Below, in pieces: positions 7,867 through 16,501 of a stretch of DNA of 64,000 nucleotides (the stretch's first letter is position 1; each line of letters starts with the position of its first letter). The notes beneath the pieces were generated by a model. That model was given only the letters and a program-made list of their open reading frames with translations, was not told the DNA's origin and did no database searches. The translations under genes were made by a program, and so were the position numbers. This DNA is from Solimicrobium sp040544425 (GTDB taxonomy: Bacteria; Pseudomonadota; Gammaproteobacteria; Burkholderiales; Burkholderiaceae_D): NCBI GenBank assembly GCA_040544425.1, contig JBEONO010000004.1, positions 1-64,000 of the forward strand, in the 5' to 3' direction.

Positions 7867-8883
7867 ATGAACCCAGAAATTACGTCCAGCCAAGCCAGTG
7901 TTGCGTTAGCGCCCGCCTCACCCGAAATATTACGGACTTACCGCAGCGGCACCGCGGCGCGCTTATCCGGTGTGCCGGTGGAAACCTTGCGGGTCTGGGA
8001 ACGTCGCTATGAACTGGTCAATCCGCGTCGCTCTGAGCATGGACACCGTGAATATTCGATTGAGGAAATCCGCCATTTAAGTCTGATCAAACAACTGGTG
8101 GACCGCGGCAATCCGATTGGTGCCATTGCTCATTTACCGTTGACCGAGCTCAACGCGATGTTGAACCAGGATTATTTCAGCAGCCAGTCCGGGTCAGCAA
8201 CGGGCGACAAGGCGGCCGCGAGTGAAATTTCGGTGGTGGTCGTTGCCGAACGCATGGCCGGATGTCTGATTGGTGTCGAGCGCAATTCGAGCGTGATTCG
8301 GGTGCGCCAGCATTACGTCAATCTGGCACGTGCCAAAGACGCCTTGCCAGCCCAATCCGCTGATCTGCTGGTGCTGGAAATGTCAGAAATCGACCGGGTC
8401 GATATTCACGAAGTCGACAGCCTGCGCCAGCAGATCAATGCCGTCGGTGGCGTGATTCTGTACCGCTTCGCGCGGCATGAGGCGGTGCGCAAATTGCGCA
8501 GTGCCGGGTTTGTGGTGGCGCGCATGCCGTCCGACGCCAGGGAACTGGAAGCGCTGTGCCACCTCGCCATGGCACCGAATACCGCGGTACTGTCCAGGCC
8601 GCCGCGCCCGAGCGAAGCCATCCCCGAGCGCATGTTTGACGATCAGGCGCTGGCGAGTATCGCGGCGTCGGCCAATTCGGTGTACTGCGAATGCCCGCGC
8701 CATCTGGTTGATATCCTGCATATGCTGGGCAGCTTCGAGCGCTACAGCAGTCAGTGCGAAAACCGCAGTGATCAGGATGAACTGCTACATCGCGACATCC
8801 ACCATGCCACTGCCTATGCGCGGTCGATTATTGAAGGGGCGCTGGAAAAAGTGGTGCGCGCTGAAGGATTGGTATTGCGCTAA
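7867..8883 (+). CDS. MerR-family transcriptional regulator, LitR/CarH-like
   Basis: A 338-residue regulator. The N-terminal winged HTH is clear at about residues 24-95: TYRSGTAARLSGVPVETLRV, WERRYELVNPRRSEHGHREY, then SIEEIRHLSLIKQLVDRG. The WERRY motif is typical of the LitR/CarH/MlrA branch. The C-terminal half has an alternating alpha/beta layout like a cobalamin-binding domain but lacks the DxHxxG motif (ERNSSV is at the equivalent place). It would therefore resemble the cobalamin-independent LitR class, which in Pseudomonas works with a LOV photoreceptor. It is divergent from HiPIP-SDR-folE, and folE and SDR genes are known LitR targets. It may repress that operon. Direct light control is inference, as no photoreceptor is encoded in the window. 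Confidence 0.8.
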   Translation: MNPEITSSQASVALAPASPEILRTYRSGTAARLSGVPVETLRVWERRYELVNPRRSEHGHREYSIEEIRHLSLIKQLVDRGNPIGAIAHLPLTELNAMLNQDYFSSQSGSATGDKAAASEISVVVVAERMAGCLIGVERNSSVIRVRQHYVNLARAKDALPAQSADLLVLEMSEIDRVDIHEVDSLRQQINAVGGVILYRFARHEAVRKLRSAGFVVARMPSDARELEALCHLAMAPNTAVLSRPPRPSEAIPERMFDDQALASIAASANSVYCECPRHLVDILHMLGSFERYSSQCENRSDQDELLHRDIHHATAYARSIIEGALEKVVRAEGLVLR

Positions 8884-8917
8884 CTTTGTAAAAAACGCTG
8901 GTATGGGCTAAATTGGC

Positions 8918-8948
8918 TTGACCATGTAGTCACTACGGGGTGTGTAAT
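8918..8948 (+). promoter_or_regulatory. MerR-type metal-responsive promoter (CadR/PbrR/ZntR-like)
   Basis: The -35 box TTGACC (8918-8923) and the -10 box TGTAAT (8943-8948) are separated by 19 bp, the abnormal spacing typical of promoters activated by MerR-family metal sensors. A dyad fills the spacer: ACCATGTAGT (8921-8930), C, ACTACGGGGT (8932-8941), with arms matching at ACC--GTAGT. The layout is very like cadmium/lead/zinc exporter promoters. It is positioned to drive the CDF transporter starting at 8974. The cognate metal regulator is not adjacent. Confidence 0.75.
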
Positions 8949-8973
8949 ACGCGCACAATTTCAGGAGCCCGCC

Positions 8974-10002
8974 ATGGACCATACCGAACACGCGAACGCA
9001 GCAAAACATCAACATGATCACCATGACCACGATCATGATGATCACGACCACGACCACGATCATGATCACCACGATCACGATCATGGCCACGGGCATTCGC
9101 ACGGCCACGGGCATTCCCACGCGCCCAAGGATTTCGGTCGCGCCTTCCTGTTTGGCATCCTGCTGAACTCAGGGTTTCTGATTGCCGAAGTGGTGTTCGG
9201 CATACTCAGCAATTCAATCGCCCTGCTGGCCGATGCCGGTCACAATCTGTCGGATGTGCTTGGCCTGCTGCTGGCCTGGGGTGCCAGCATTCTGGTCAAA
9301 CGCATTCCCTCCACAAAATTTACCTATGGCCTGCGCAGTACCTCGATTCTTGCCGCGCTGTTAAATGCGGCGTTGCTGCTGGTGGTCACCGGCGGCATCG
9401 CCTGGGAGGCGATTCTGCGTCTGCGTAGTCCGGATCAGATTGATGGCCTGACCGTGATCATCGTCGCGGCGATCGGGATTGCCGTCAATCTGGGCACGGC
9501 ATTGCTGTTTCTGTCTGGACGCAAAGGCGATATGAATGTGCGCGCCGCCTTTGCGCATATGATGGCCGATGCTGCCATTTCCGCCGGTGTCGTGGTGGCT
9601 GGTACGGTGATCCTGTTCACCGGCTGGCTGTGGCTCGATCCCTTGGTCAGTCTGGTAATTTCGGCACTGATCGTCTGGGGAACCTGGGGACTGCTGCGTG
9701 ATTCAGTCAGTCTGGCATTGCATGGTGTGCCCGAAGGGATTGATATCGATGCCGTGCATGCGCATCTGCGCTCAGTGCCAGGCGTCAGTGAAGTGCATGA
9801 CCTGCATATCTGGGGCATGAGTACCACGGAAACGGCATTGACCGCCCATCTGGTGATGCCTGCCGGGTACCCGGGCGACGAGTTCCGCCACGAGCTGTGC
9901 GAAAAACTGCGCGCCAAATTTCAGATTGCGCATGCCACGATTCAGATTGAGTTGGGTGATTCGCCGCATGGCTGCGATCTGGCACCCGCGCACGTGGTGT
10001 GA
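8974..10002 (+). CDS. CDF-family divalent metal (Zn/Cd/Co) exporter
   Basis: A 342-residue cation diffusion facilitator that exports Zn2+ or similar ions in exchange for protons. Residues 1-52 form a cytosolic tail made almost wholly of His and Asp (about 25 His), a likely metal sink. Six membrane segments follow. The transport-site motifs are ADAGHNLSDVLG (HxxxD, helix 2) and HMMADAAISAG (HxxxD, helix 5). The C-terminal cytosolic domain includes VHDLHIWGMSTTETALTAHL, which is characteristic of the CzcD/ZitB group. The start follows AGGAG by 8 bases. The promoter upstream is of the MerR metal-activated type, so induction by Zn, Cd or Pb is expected. The exact metal cannot be told from sequence. 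Confidence 0.93.
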   Translation: MDHTEHANAAKHQHDHHDHDHDDHDHDHDHDHHDHDHGHGHSHGHGHSHAPKDFGRAFLFGILLNSGFLIAEVVFGILSNSIALLADAGHNLSDVLGLLLAWGASILVKRIPSTKFTYGLRSTSILAALLNAALLLVVTGGIAWEAILRLRSPDQIDGLTVIIVAAIGIAVNLGTALLFLSGRKGDMNVRAAFAHMMADAAISAGVVVAGTVILFTGWLWLDPLVSLVISALIVWGTWGLLRDSVSLALHGVPEGIDIDAVHAHLRSVPGVSEVHDLHIWGMSTTETALTAHLVMPAGYPGDEFRHELCEKLRAKFQIAHATIQIELGDSPHGCDLAPAHVV

Positions 10003-10010
10003 GTCGCGGC

Positions 10011-10033
10011 AGGCTGGGATTCTATCCCAGCCT
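10011..10033. terminator. Bidirectional hairpin terminator
   Basis: A perfect 9-bp stem AGGCTGGGA (10011-10019) / TCCCAGCCT (10025-10033) with the 5-base loop TTCTA sits between the convergent CDF and diguanylate cyclase genes. Its right arm just reaches the stop codon of the cyclase gene. There is no T-run directly after the stem, so efficiency is uncertain. Confidence 0.6.
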
Positions 10034-11039
10034 ACGAAACGGAATTTTTAAGCGCGTTGATTTTGGATTTGTACAAATCATCATCTGCGCGATGCAGCAA
10101 TAATTCGGCCGAGGTATACAACTCCGAGGCGGTACTGATACCGCAACTGATCCCCACTTTAACCAGCGCGCCGTTGGACAACTGTATCGGTTGTTCCAGC
10201 GATTTGGCGAAGCGCTGCGCCATGGTTTCTGCGGTCTTGCGGTCACAGTTGCGTGCCACCACGCCAAACTCGTCACCACCCAATCGGGCAATCACATCAC
10301 CAACGCGCAACTGTTTGGACAATCTGCCGGCAACAATCCGCAACACCTGATCACCGCCATTGTGACCATGACTGTCGTTGACCGATTTGAAGCCGTTCAA
10401 ATCCATCGCAATGACGCTGTACGGCACATTGGTCCGGATGAAGTTGCTCATTTCAATTGCATTGCTCAGATCAAACTGGGCGCGGTTCGGGATGTCGGTC
10501 AGATAATCTGTCAGCGCCAGTTTGCGTAAATCGATTGCCCGTTTGCGGGCATTCATTGCCAGCATCGCCAGCGTTGCAAAATCCTTCAAAGCGGCGGCTT
10601 CTTTGTCGCTGAAGCTGCGCGGCTTTGCGTCAATCACGGTGATGGTGCCCAGTGCCAGGCCATTGGCATCGAGCAGTGGTGCGCCGGCGTAAAAGCGCAG
10701 GTTCGGTGCCTGGGCGACCAGCGGGTTTTTGGCAAAGCGGATGTCACTGGACAGGTCGGGGACAATCAGCGGTTCGATGGGTGAATTGATGGTGTAGGCG
10801 CAAAACGCGACTTTGCGATCCAGTTGCGGAATGTCCAGGCCAATTTTCGATTTGAACCACAGGCGATTGCTGTCCATCATCGCCACCAGGGCAATCGGTG
10901 TGTTGAAGGTAAAGGCAGCGGCGCGCGCCAGGGCATCAAATTCCAGTTCCGGTTCGGAATCGAGAATTTCGTAGGAGCGCAAGGCGTCGAGCCTTTGCAC
11001 TTCATTGTCTGGTATGGGGCATGCTGAGGTTGCGGCCAT
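10032..11039 (-). CDS. Diguanylate cyclase with GAF sensor domain
   Basis: A 335-residue cytosolic signalling enzyme that makes cyclic di-GMP from GTP. The N-terminal GAF domain covers about residues 25-165 (FNTPIALVAMMDSNRLWFKS, then FYAGAPLLDANGLALGTITV). The GGDEF domain starts near 175 with LTDYLTDIPNRAQFD. The active-site motif is intact (ARLGGDEFGVVAR), and the inhibitory I-site RVGD lies exactly five residues upstream, so product inhibition is expected. There is no membrane segment or signal peptide. It appears to be a single-gene unit, convergent with the CDF gene. The GAF ligand is unknown. Confidence 0.92.
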   Translation of the reverse strand: MAATSACPIPDNEVQRLDALRSYEILDSEPELEFDALARAAAFTFNTPIALVAMMDSNRLWFKSKIGLDIPQLDRKVAFCAYTINSPIEPLIVPDLSSDIRFAKNPLVAQAPNLRFYAGAPLLDANGLALGTITVIDAKPRSFSDKEAAALKDFATLAMLAMNARKRAIDLRKLALTDYLTDIPNRAQFDLSNAIEMSNFIRTNVPYSVIAMDLNGFKSVNDSHGHNGGDQVLRIVAGRLSKQLRVGDVIARLGGDEFGVVARNCDRKTAETMAQRFAKSLEQPIQLSNGALVKVGISCGISTASELYTSAELLLHRADDDLYKSKINALKNSVS

Positions 11040-11245
11040 GGCGGCTCTCCCGGTCGTTCAGGTAGGTGTCTGCAACAATACCAGTGGCTGTGTGGTCAGC
11101 CTGAAGTCGGTGCAGGTCGGTAGGGAGTGTAGTATAGGCCGAATCGAAATCAAGCTGCTGTTTTTTCGACCCGGCAGAGTTGGAAAGTTGTACGGTTGCG
11201 CCAGACCTTTGAAAAAATCATAACAGTCTGGGCGCATAGTCAGTG

Positions 11246-11929
11246 CTAAAAAGTGTAGCCGACCCCCAAGGAAAAATTCAGATCGGCGCGCTTGTTGCCA
11301 AAATCAGAACTGACCCGGCTTTGTTCAGTATTTATATCCTGTAAAAGCGCATTGTTCTGTCCGCTGTTGCTGGCAGCCAGTTTGGTATGCCCACCGGTCG
11401 CGACCGTCAGGTTCAATCCGCTCATCAGACGCCAGCCCGGTTTATTGGCCGGTGCAGAATCCCAGCCGATCCCGATTTCGGGCCTGAATTTGTCGTAGCT
11501 GGACGTGGCGCGCAGTTGTCCGACTGTGGTGGCGGAATAGCTGTTGCCGTTGATATGATAATTGCCGCCGGAATCCGGTGTGGCCGTCGACTCGGTAGTA
11601 GGATTATTGAAGTAAGCCAGACCGCCGCTGACGTGAAAGCCGTTGCCGGTAATCGGAAACCAGTCAAGCAGAACATCGGCCCGGGTCGAGTGCTGCGGCT
11701 TGATGTCATAGTCGTTGCCGCCGAGCCTGTGCTGATAAACGCCGTAGCCGTCGCGGCCAATATCAGCACGCACTGAAAAGCTGTCATTGAGCACTCTGCC
11801 AAAGCCCAGTTCGGCGCCGGTGCCGACGCTGCCATACACAAAATTATCTTCCGCGTGGGCAGTGTGGGCAGCATTGGCACAGAGCAGCAGCAGGGACAGT
11901 GCACAGCCTGCAGTTAAATTTGATTTCAT
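11246..11929 (-). CDS. Small outer-membrane beta-barrel protein
   Basis: A 227-residue exported protein. The signal peptide covers about residues 1-26 (ending AAHTAHA). The mature protein shows antiparallel strand patterns (YGSVGTGAELGFGRVLNDSF, FSVRADIGRDGYGVYQHRLG, FHVSGGLAYFNN) and ends GVGYTF with a terminal Phe. This fits an 8-stranded barrel of the OmpA/OmpW-like size class. I chose the ATG at 11929 because AAAGGA lies about 6 bases before it; the ATG five codons upstream overlaps that site. It stands alone between the cyclase and metE. Function unknown. Confidence 0.7.
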   Translation of the reverse strand: MKSNLTAGCALSLLLLCANAAHTAHAEDNFVYGSVGTGAELGFGRVLNDSFSVRADIGRDGYGVYQHRLGGNDYDIKPQHSTRADVLLDWFPITGNGFHVSGGLAYFNNPTTESTATPDSGGNYHINGNSYSATTVGQLRATSSYDKFRPEIGIGWDSAPANKPGWRLMSGLNLTVATGGHTKLAASNSGQNNALLQDINTEQSRVSSDFGNKRADLNFSLGVGYTF

Positions 11930-12048
11930 TTTGAATCCTTTCATTGAGATTTGAAGAGGCTCCAGATTAAGTGTGAAATAAAATTTAATCCTCCCAGGCG
12001 TGTCGTCCGATTGTCGTCAAGTTGTACCGATTGTCCAAGGCATGTAGC

Positions 12049-14325
12049 TCACATCGAGGCACGTAAAGTTTTTGCTGCTGCGACCATATTTCTTAGCGCC
12101 GGGATCACATCTTCCCAGCTGCGCGTTTTCAATCCGCAATCCGGGTTGATCCATAAACGCTCAGCCGGAATGCGCTGTGCAGCCTGGTTCATCAATGCAA
12201 TGATGCGCTGCTGATCCGGAATATTCGGTGAGTGAATATCGTAGACGCCCGGCCCGATCTGATTGGGATAGTCGAAGTGGTCGAAGGCGTCCAGCAGTTC
12301 CATATCCGAGCGCGCGGTTTCGATCGTGATCACGTCAGCATCCATCGCGGCGATCGAGGCAATGATGTCGTTGAATTCGGCATAGCACATATGCGTATGA
12401 ATCTGGGTGCTGTCAGCGACGCCGTTGGCAGCGACTCGAAACGCGTCGACTGCCCATTGCAGATAACCGTCCCACTGTGCGCGTCGTAATGGCAGTCCTT
12501 CGCGCAACGCTGCTTCATCGATTTGAATAATCTGCACACCGGCGCGTTCCAGATCGAGCACTTCGGCGCGGATCGCCAGCGCCAGTTGCTGGCACGATGT
12601 GGAGCGCATCTGATCATCGCGCACAAACGACCAGTTCAGGATCGTGACCGGGCCGGTCAGCATGCCTTTCATGGGTTTGTCGGTCAGCGATTGGGCATAC
12701 GTGGTCCACGCCACGGTCATTGCCTGTGGTCGGCTGACGTCACCAAACAGAATCGGCGGCTTGACGCAGCGCGAACCGTAAGACTGCACCCAGCCGAATT
12801 GGCTGAACGCAAAACCGTCCAGCTGTTCGCCGAAATATTCCACCATGTCGTTGCGTTCCGCCTCGCCATGCACCAGCACATCCAGATCCAGCGCATGCTG
12901 CTGTTCCACGCAGTGGGCAATCTGATCGCGCATCAAAAGCTGGTAGGTGGCCTGGTCCAATTCACCGCGTCGCAACTGGCTGCGCGCCTGGCGGATTTGT
13001 GCAGTTTGCGGAAATGAGCCAATGGTTGTGGTGGGGTAGGGTGGCAGCTTCAGCAAGGCCGACTGTTGTGCTGCGCGTATCGGATAACTGCTGTTGCGCT
13101 GACCCATTGCCGCGTTGATTTGCGCAACTGCTTGTTTGACCGCCGGGTTGTGCACCCTCGGCGAACTGCGGCGTTGTTCGAGCGCGGCATGATTGGCGAC
13201 CAGTGCTTCCTGAACCGGTACCCGACCGCGATTCAATGCCAGTCCAAGGATCTGCAACTCCTCCAGCTTTTGCACGGCGAACGCCAGCCAGGAACCGATA
13301 TCGGCCTTCAATGTTTGTTCGCTGTTCAAATCTACCGGCACATGCAGCAGGGAACAGGATGGCGCAAGCCACAGCCGGTCCTGCAGGATGCGATGTATCG
13401 GTTCCAGCCGCTCGAGTGTGGCATGCAGATCAGTCTTCCAGATATTGCGCCCGTTGATGACGCCCACAGACAGCACGCGATCGTCTGGCAATTGTTGAAT
13501 GATTGCCGCCAGTTCTGACTGAGCGTTGATGGCATCGATATGCAGACCAGCCACCGGCAAGCTGCACACCAGTTCAAGGTTGTCTTGCAATGGCCCGAAA
13601 TAGGTCGTCAGCAATAATTTGACCGGGCAGGGTTGCAGGGCCTGGTATGCGATGGCAAAGGCCGCCTGCCAGGTCTGATCCAGTTCCGTGACCAGGATGG
13701 GCTCGTCGATCTGTACCCATTCGATTCCGCATTCGGCAAGCTCTTTGAAGAGTTGCACATAGACTGGCAACAGCCGTGGCAATAGCGCAAGGCGGTCAGC
13801 ATTGTCCTTGCTCTTGCCCAGCCACAAATAGGTGAGTGGCCCAATGATTACCGGCTTGGCCGCCACACCCAATTCCTGCGCCTCGCCGATCTGTTCCAGC
13901 AGACGCGAGCTGTCCAGTCTGAATTCACTGTCCGCGCTCAATTCCGGCACGATGTAATGGTAGTTGGTATCAAACCATTTGGTCATTTCACCGGCATGCA
14001 CGCAACTGCAGGCAGCATCACGGGCCGATCTGCCACGCGCGACGCGGAAATAATTGTCGAGCCGATCGCCTTCCAAAGCACGCACCCGCTCAGGGATATT
14101 CCCGACCATGAAGCTGGTATCGAGTACCTGATCGTAAAACGAAAAATCGCCGACCGGCACCAGATCAAGCCGCGACTGGCTGGCCCAATGCTGTTGACGC
14201 AACTGCTTGCCAATATCCGTCAGGGTTTGCCGTGACGACAAACCCTGCCAGTAATTTTCCAGTGCAAATTTTAATTCGCGTTGTGCCCCGATTCGCGGGA
14301 AGCCCAGACTGTGTGTGGTAACCAT
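12049..14325 (-). CDS. metE: Cobalamin-independent methionine synthase
   Basis: A 758-residue enzyme, the usual MetE length, that transfers the methyl group of 5-methyltetrahydropteroyltri-glutamate to homocysteine. The N-terminal half begins with LGFPRIGAQRELKFALENYW. The C-terminal catalytic half has TTIGSFPQTAQIR, the EAERNDMVEYF segment, IQIDEAALREGLPL, the zinc ligands in HTHMCYAEFNDI (His and Cys), and the last ligand Cys in NPDCGLKTR. It is transcribed divergently from metR, the classic arrangement in which MetR with homocysteine activates metE. A near-match to the MetR box lies at 14343-14355. Confidence 0.97.
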   Translation of the reverse strand: MVTTHSLGFPRIGAQRELKFALENYWQGLSSRQTLTDIGKQLRQQHWASQSRLDLVPVGDFSFYDQVLDTSFMVGNIPERVRALEGDRLDNYFRVARGRSARDAACSCVHAGEMTKWFDTNYHYIVPELSADSEFRLDSSRLLEQIGEAQELGVAAKPVIIGPLTYLWLGKSKDNADRLALLPRLLPVYVQLFKELAECGIEWVQIDEPILVTELDQTWQAAFAIAYQALQPCPVKLLLTTYFGPLQDNLELVCSLPVAGLHIDAINAQSELAAIIQQLPDDRVLSVGVINGRNIWKTDLHATLERLEPIHRILQDRLWLAPSCSLLHVPVDLNSEQTLKADIGSWLAFAVQKLEELQILGLALNRGRVPVQEALVANHAALEQRRSSPRVHNPAVKQAVAQINAAMGQRNSSYPIRAAQQSALLKLPPYPTTTIGSFPQTAQIRQARSQLRRGELDQATYQLLMRDQIAHCVEQQHALDLDVLVHGEAERNDMVEYFGEQLDGFAFSQFGWVQSYGSRCVKPPILFGDVSRPQAMTVAWTTYAQSLTDKPMKGMLTGPVTILNWSFVRDDQMRSTSCQQLALAIRAEVLDLERAGVQIIQIDEAALREGLPLRRAQWDGYLQWAVDAFRVAANGVADSTQIHTHMCYAEFNDIIASIAAMDADVITIETARSDMELLDAFDHFDYPNQIGPGVYDIHSPNIPDQQRIIALMNQAAQRIPAERLWINPDCGLKTRSWEDVIPALRNMVAAAKTLRASM

Positions 14326-14427
14326 GATCCCAAATTCCTCAATGAAAGGTCCTCATCATAATTAAATTAACCCATGAACAATAATGGTATTATTTCATCC
14401 ACCCATTACTTTTACTCATGCCTGATT
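14326..14427. promoter_or_regulatory. metE/metR divergent control region
   Basis: TGAA-AGGTC-CTCA at 14343-14355 matches the MetR box TGAA-N5-TTCA with one mismatch, 18 bp upstream of metE. A longer dyad follows at 14375-14397: TGAA, then AATAAT (14380-14385), GGT, ATTATT (14389-14394), and TCA. It overlaps an upstream in-frame ATG at 14374, which argues that this ATG is operator sequence rather than the translation start of metR. Confidence 0.5.
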
Positions 14428-15315
14428 ATGCTGGAACGTATTCATTTAGCCGTCATCCGCGAGGTCGATCGACAAGGTTCACTCACCGCTGCGGCGCAAA
14501 CCCTGTACCTGACGCAATCGGCGCTCAGTCACACCGTCAGAAAAATCGAACAGCAACTCGGCACCCCGATCTGGTTACGCGAAGGGCGCAGTCTGCGCCT
14601 GACCCAGGCCGGACAATATCTGCTGGCGCTGGCCAACCGGCTGCTGCCACAACTGGAAGATGCCGAACGGGTGATGCAAGATTATTCCCGAGGCCAGCGC
14701 GGCACGCTGCGCATCGGCATGGAATGTCATCCCTGCTATCAATGGCTGTTGAAAGTGGTGGACCCGTATCTGAACGCATGGCCGGACGTGGATGTGGACG
14801 TCAAACAGAAATTTCAGTTTGGCGGTATTGGTGCGTTACTGGGATTTGAAATCGATCTGCTGGTCACGCCCGATCCGCTGTTTAAACCGGGCCTGCTGTT
14901 TACGCCGGTGTTCGATTACGAGCAGGTGTTGGTGGTCAACAGTGCTCACCCGTTGGCCGGAAAAGCTTACGTCGTCCCGGCACAGTTATCGGATGAAACG
15001 CTGATCACCTATCCGGTGGAAATCGACCGTCTGGATATCTACAACCAATTTTTTCTGCCGGCCGGTTGCGCGCCCAAAAAACACAAGACGATCGAGACCA
15101 CGGAAATCATGCTGCAGATGATCGCGGCCGGTCGCGGTGTGGCCGCACTGCCGCGCTGGCTGGTCAATGAATATGCCACGAAGCTCGCGATCAGTCTGCT
15201 GCGTTTAGGCAAGCAGGGTATCGCCAAGCAGATCTTTCTGGGGGTACGGGAATCGGATACGGGGATTGAATATTTGCGTGCGTTTGTTGCGCTGGCTGGG
15301 CGGGTTGGTTTGTGA
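14428..15315 (+). CDS. metR: LysR-family activator of methionine genes
   Basis: A LysR-type regulator of 295 residues from the ATG at 14428 (MLERIHLAVIREVDRQGS). The HTH follows in LTAAAQTLYLTQSALSHTVR with KIEQQLGTPIWLREGRSLRL. The effector-binding domain includes GTLRIGMECHPCYQWL, the MetR-type segment, and ETTEIMLQMIAAGRGVAALPRW. Divergence from metE supports the assignment. A longer frame opens at 14374, but its first codons lie in a palindrome and neither start has a good ribosome site, so the start is not certain. It should activate metE with homocysteine as co-effector and repress itself. Confidence 0.9.
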   Translation: MLERIHLAVIREVDRQGSLTAAAQTLYLTQSALSHTVRKIEQQLGTPIWLREGRSLRLTQAGQYLLALANRLLPQLEDAERVMQDYSRGQRGTLRIGMECHPCYQWLLKVVDPYLNAWPDVDVDVKQKFQFGGIGALLGFEIDLLVTPDPLFKPGLLFTPVFDYEQVLVVNSAHPLAGKAYVVPAQLSDETLITYPVEIDRLDIYNQFFLPAGCAPKKHKTIETTEIMLQMIAAGRGVAALPRWLVNEYATKLAISLLRLGKQGIAKQIFLGVRESDTGIEYLRAFVALAGRVGL

Positions 15316-15423
15316 AGACACACGTCCATTCATGAAAACAAGGGGTCAATTGTCGCGATTTGCATTTCGTGGACATGGGCGAGGCAGCAAGCTAGAATGT
15401 CCGGATCTTCGGGGGAGGTAGAG

Positions 15424-16500
15424 ATGTCCAGTGTCAGCTCATTGACCGTTACCGGCTACAAATCGATTCGTGAGTTACGTGAATTTCAACTCACTAATTT
15501 GAACGTACTGATTGGTGCGAATGGTGCCGGGAAAAGTAATTTCATCAACCTGTTTCGTATGCTGGCCGAGATGGTGGACGAGCAGCTACAGGTGTATGTG
15601 CAGCGGCAGGGTGGGCCGGATTCGCTGCTGTATTTTGGACGTCAAACGACCGAAAGGCTACACGCCGAATTCAACTTTGCAGTGAATAGTTATAAATTTG
15701 ATTTGGTACCGACCAACGATAACCGACTTATTTTTGAAACGGAAGAAAGTTGGGTTCAAGGCGGGCGCTACGCGGACAAGCGCGCCGTCCTTGGAGCGGG
15801 TCATGAGGAGTCAAAATTGAACGTTGCCACTGACACCTATTCGTCGTATGTCAGACAATCGGTGACGAATTGGCGGGTTTATCATTTTCACGATACCGGA
15901 GAACGTGCGAAGGTCAAACAGCAACATCCGATGAACGACAACGTTCGTCTACAGATTGATGCGGCGAATTTGGCAGCCTATTTGCACATGCTGCAAAAAA
16001 ATCATTTTATGCATTATCAATCGATCGTTCGGACGATACAGTTGGTCGCACCTTATTTCCGGGATTTCGTGCTGCGCCACGATGCGCCGTTTGCCGAGTT
16101 GGAATGGACACAGAAAGGTAAGCCAGACACTGTTCTCAAGGCGAATATGCTGTCCGATGGAACGTTGAGATTTATCTGTCTGGCTACACTGTTATTACAA
16201 CCCATACACTTGTTGCCAGAAACCGTTTTGATTGATGAGCCTGAACTTGGTCTGCACCCCTACGCCATTGCAGTACTGGCAGATTTATTTAAACAGGTTT
16301 CGGAAAGCCGGCAATTGATTGTGTCGACCCAGTCGGTTGAATTGGTCAATGAACTGGATCCAGAAGATATTATTGTGGTCGATCAGGAAGACGATGCGTC
16401 AATATTTCGGCGGTTTACCAGCGAGGAATTGAGCGGCTGGTTAGAAGACTATTCGATGGGCGAAATATGGAAACGCAATATTCTTGGTGGGAGGCCTTGA
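15424..16500 (+). CDS. AAA/OLD-like SMC-type ATPase, probable defence protein
   Basis: A 358-residue P-loop ATPase of the AAA_21 (COG4637-like) type. It starts with TVTGYKSIRELREFQLTNLN, then Walker A GANGAGKS in VLIGANGAGKSNFINLF, then MLSDGTLRFICLATLLLQP (signature region). Walker B and D-loop are TVLIDEPELGLHP, followed by LIVSTQSVELVNEL. The ATG at 15424 has GGAGG 6 bases upstream and is preferred over 15397. The next gene, one base beyond the stop, encodes a DUF4276/TOPRIM-like protein. ATPase plus TOPRIM-like pairs recur among bacterial antiphage systems. That this pair is a defence module is inference; nothing adjacent confirms it. Confidence 0.82.
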   Translation: MSSVSSLTVTGYKSIRELREFQLTNLNVLIGANGAGKSNFINLFRMLAEMVDEQLQVYVQRQGGPDSLLYFGRQTTERLHAEFNFAVNSYKFDLVPTNDNRLIFETEESWVQGGRYADKRAVLGAGHEESKLNVATDTYSSYVRQSVTNWRVYHFHDTGERAKVKQQHPMNDNVRLQIDAANLAAYLHMLQKNHFMHYQSIVRTIQLVAPYFRDFVLRHDAPFAELEWTQKGKPDTVLKANMLSDGTLRFICLATLLLQPIHLLPETVLIDEPELGLHPYAIAVLADLFKQVSESRQLIVSTQSVELVNELDPEDIIVVDQEDDASIFRRFTSEELSGWLEDYSMGEIWKRNILGGRP

Positions 16501-16501
16501 A

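Noticed and set aside
14374..14427. Extended N-terminus of metR
   Set aside because: The extra residues are unlike MetR proteins, there is no ribosome site, and the DNA forms an operator-like dyad.
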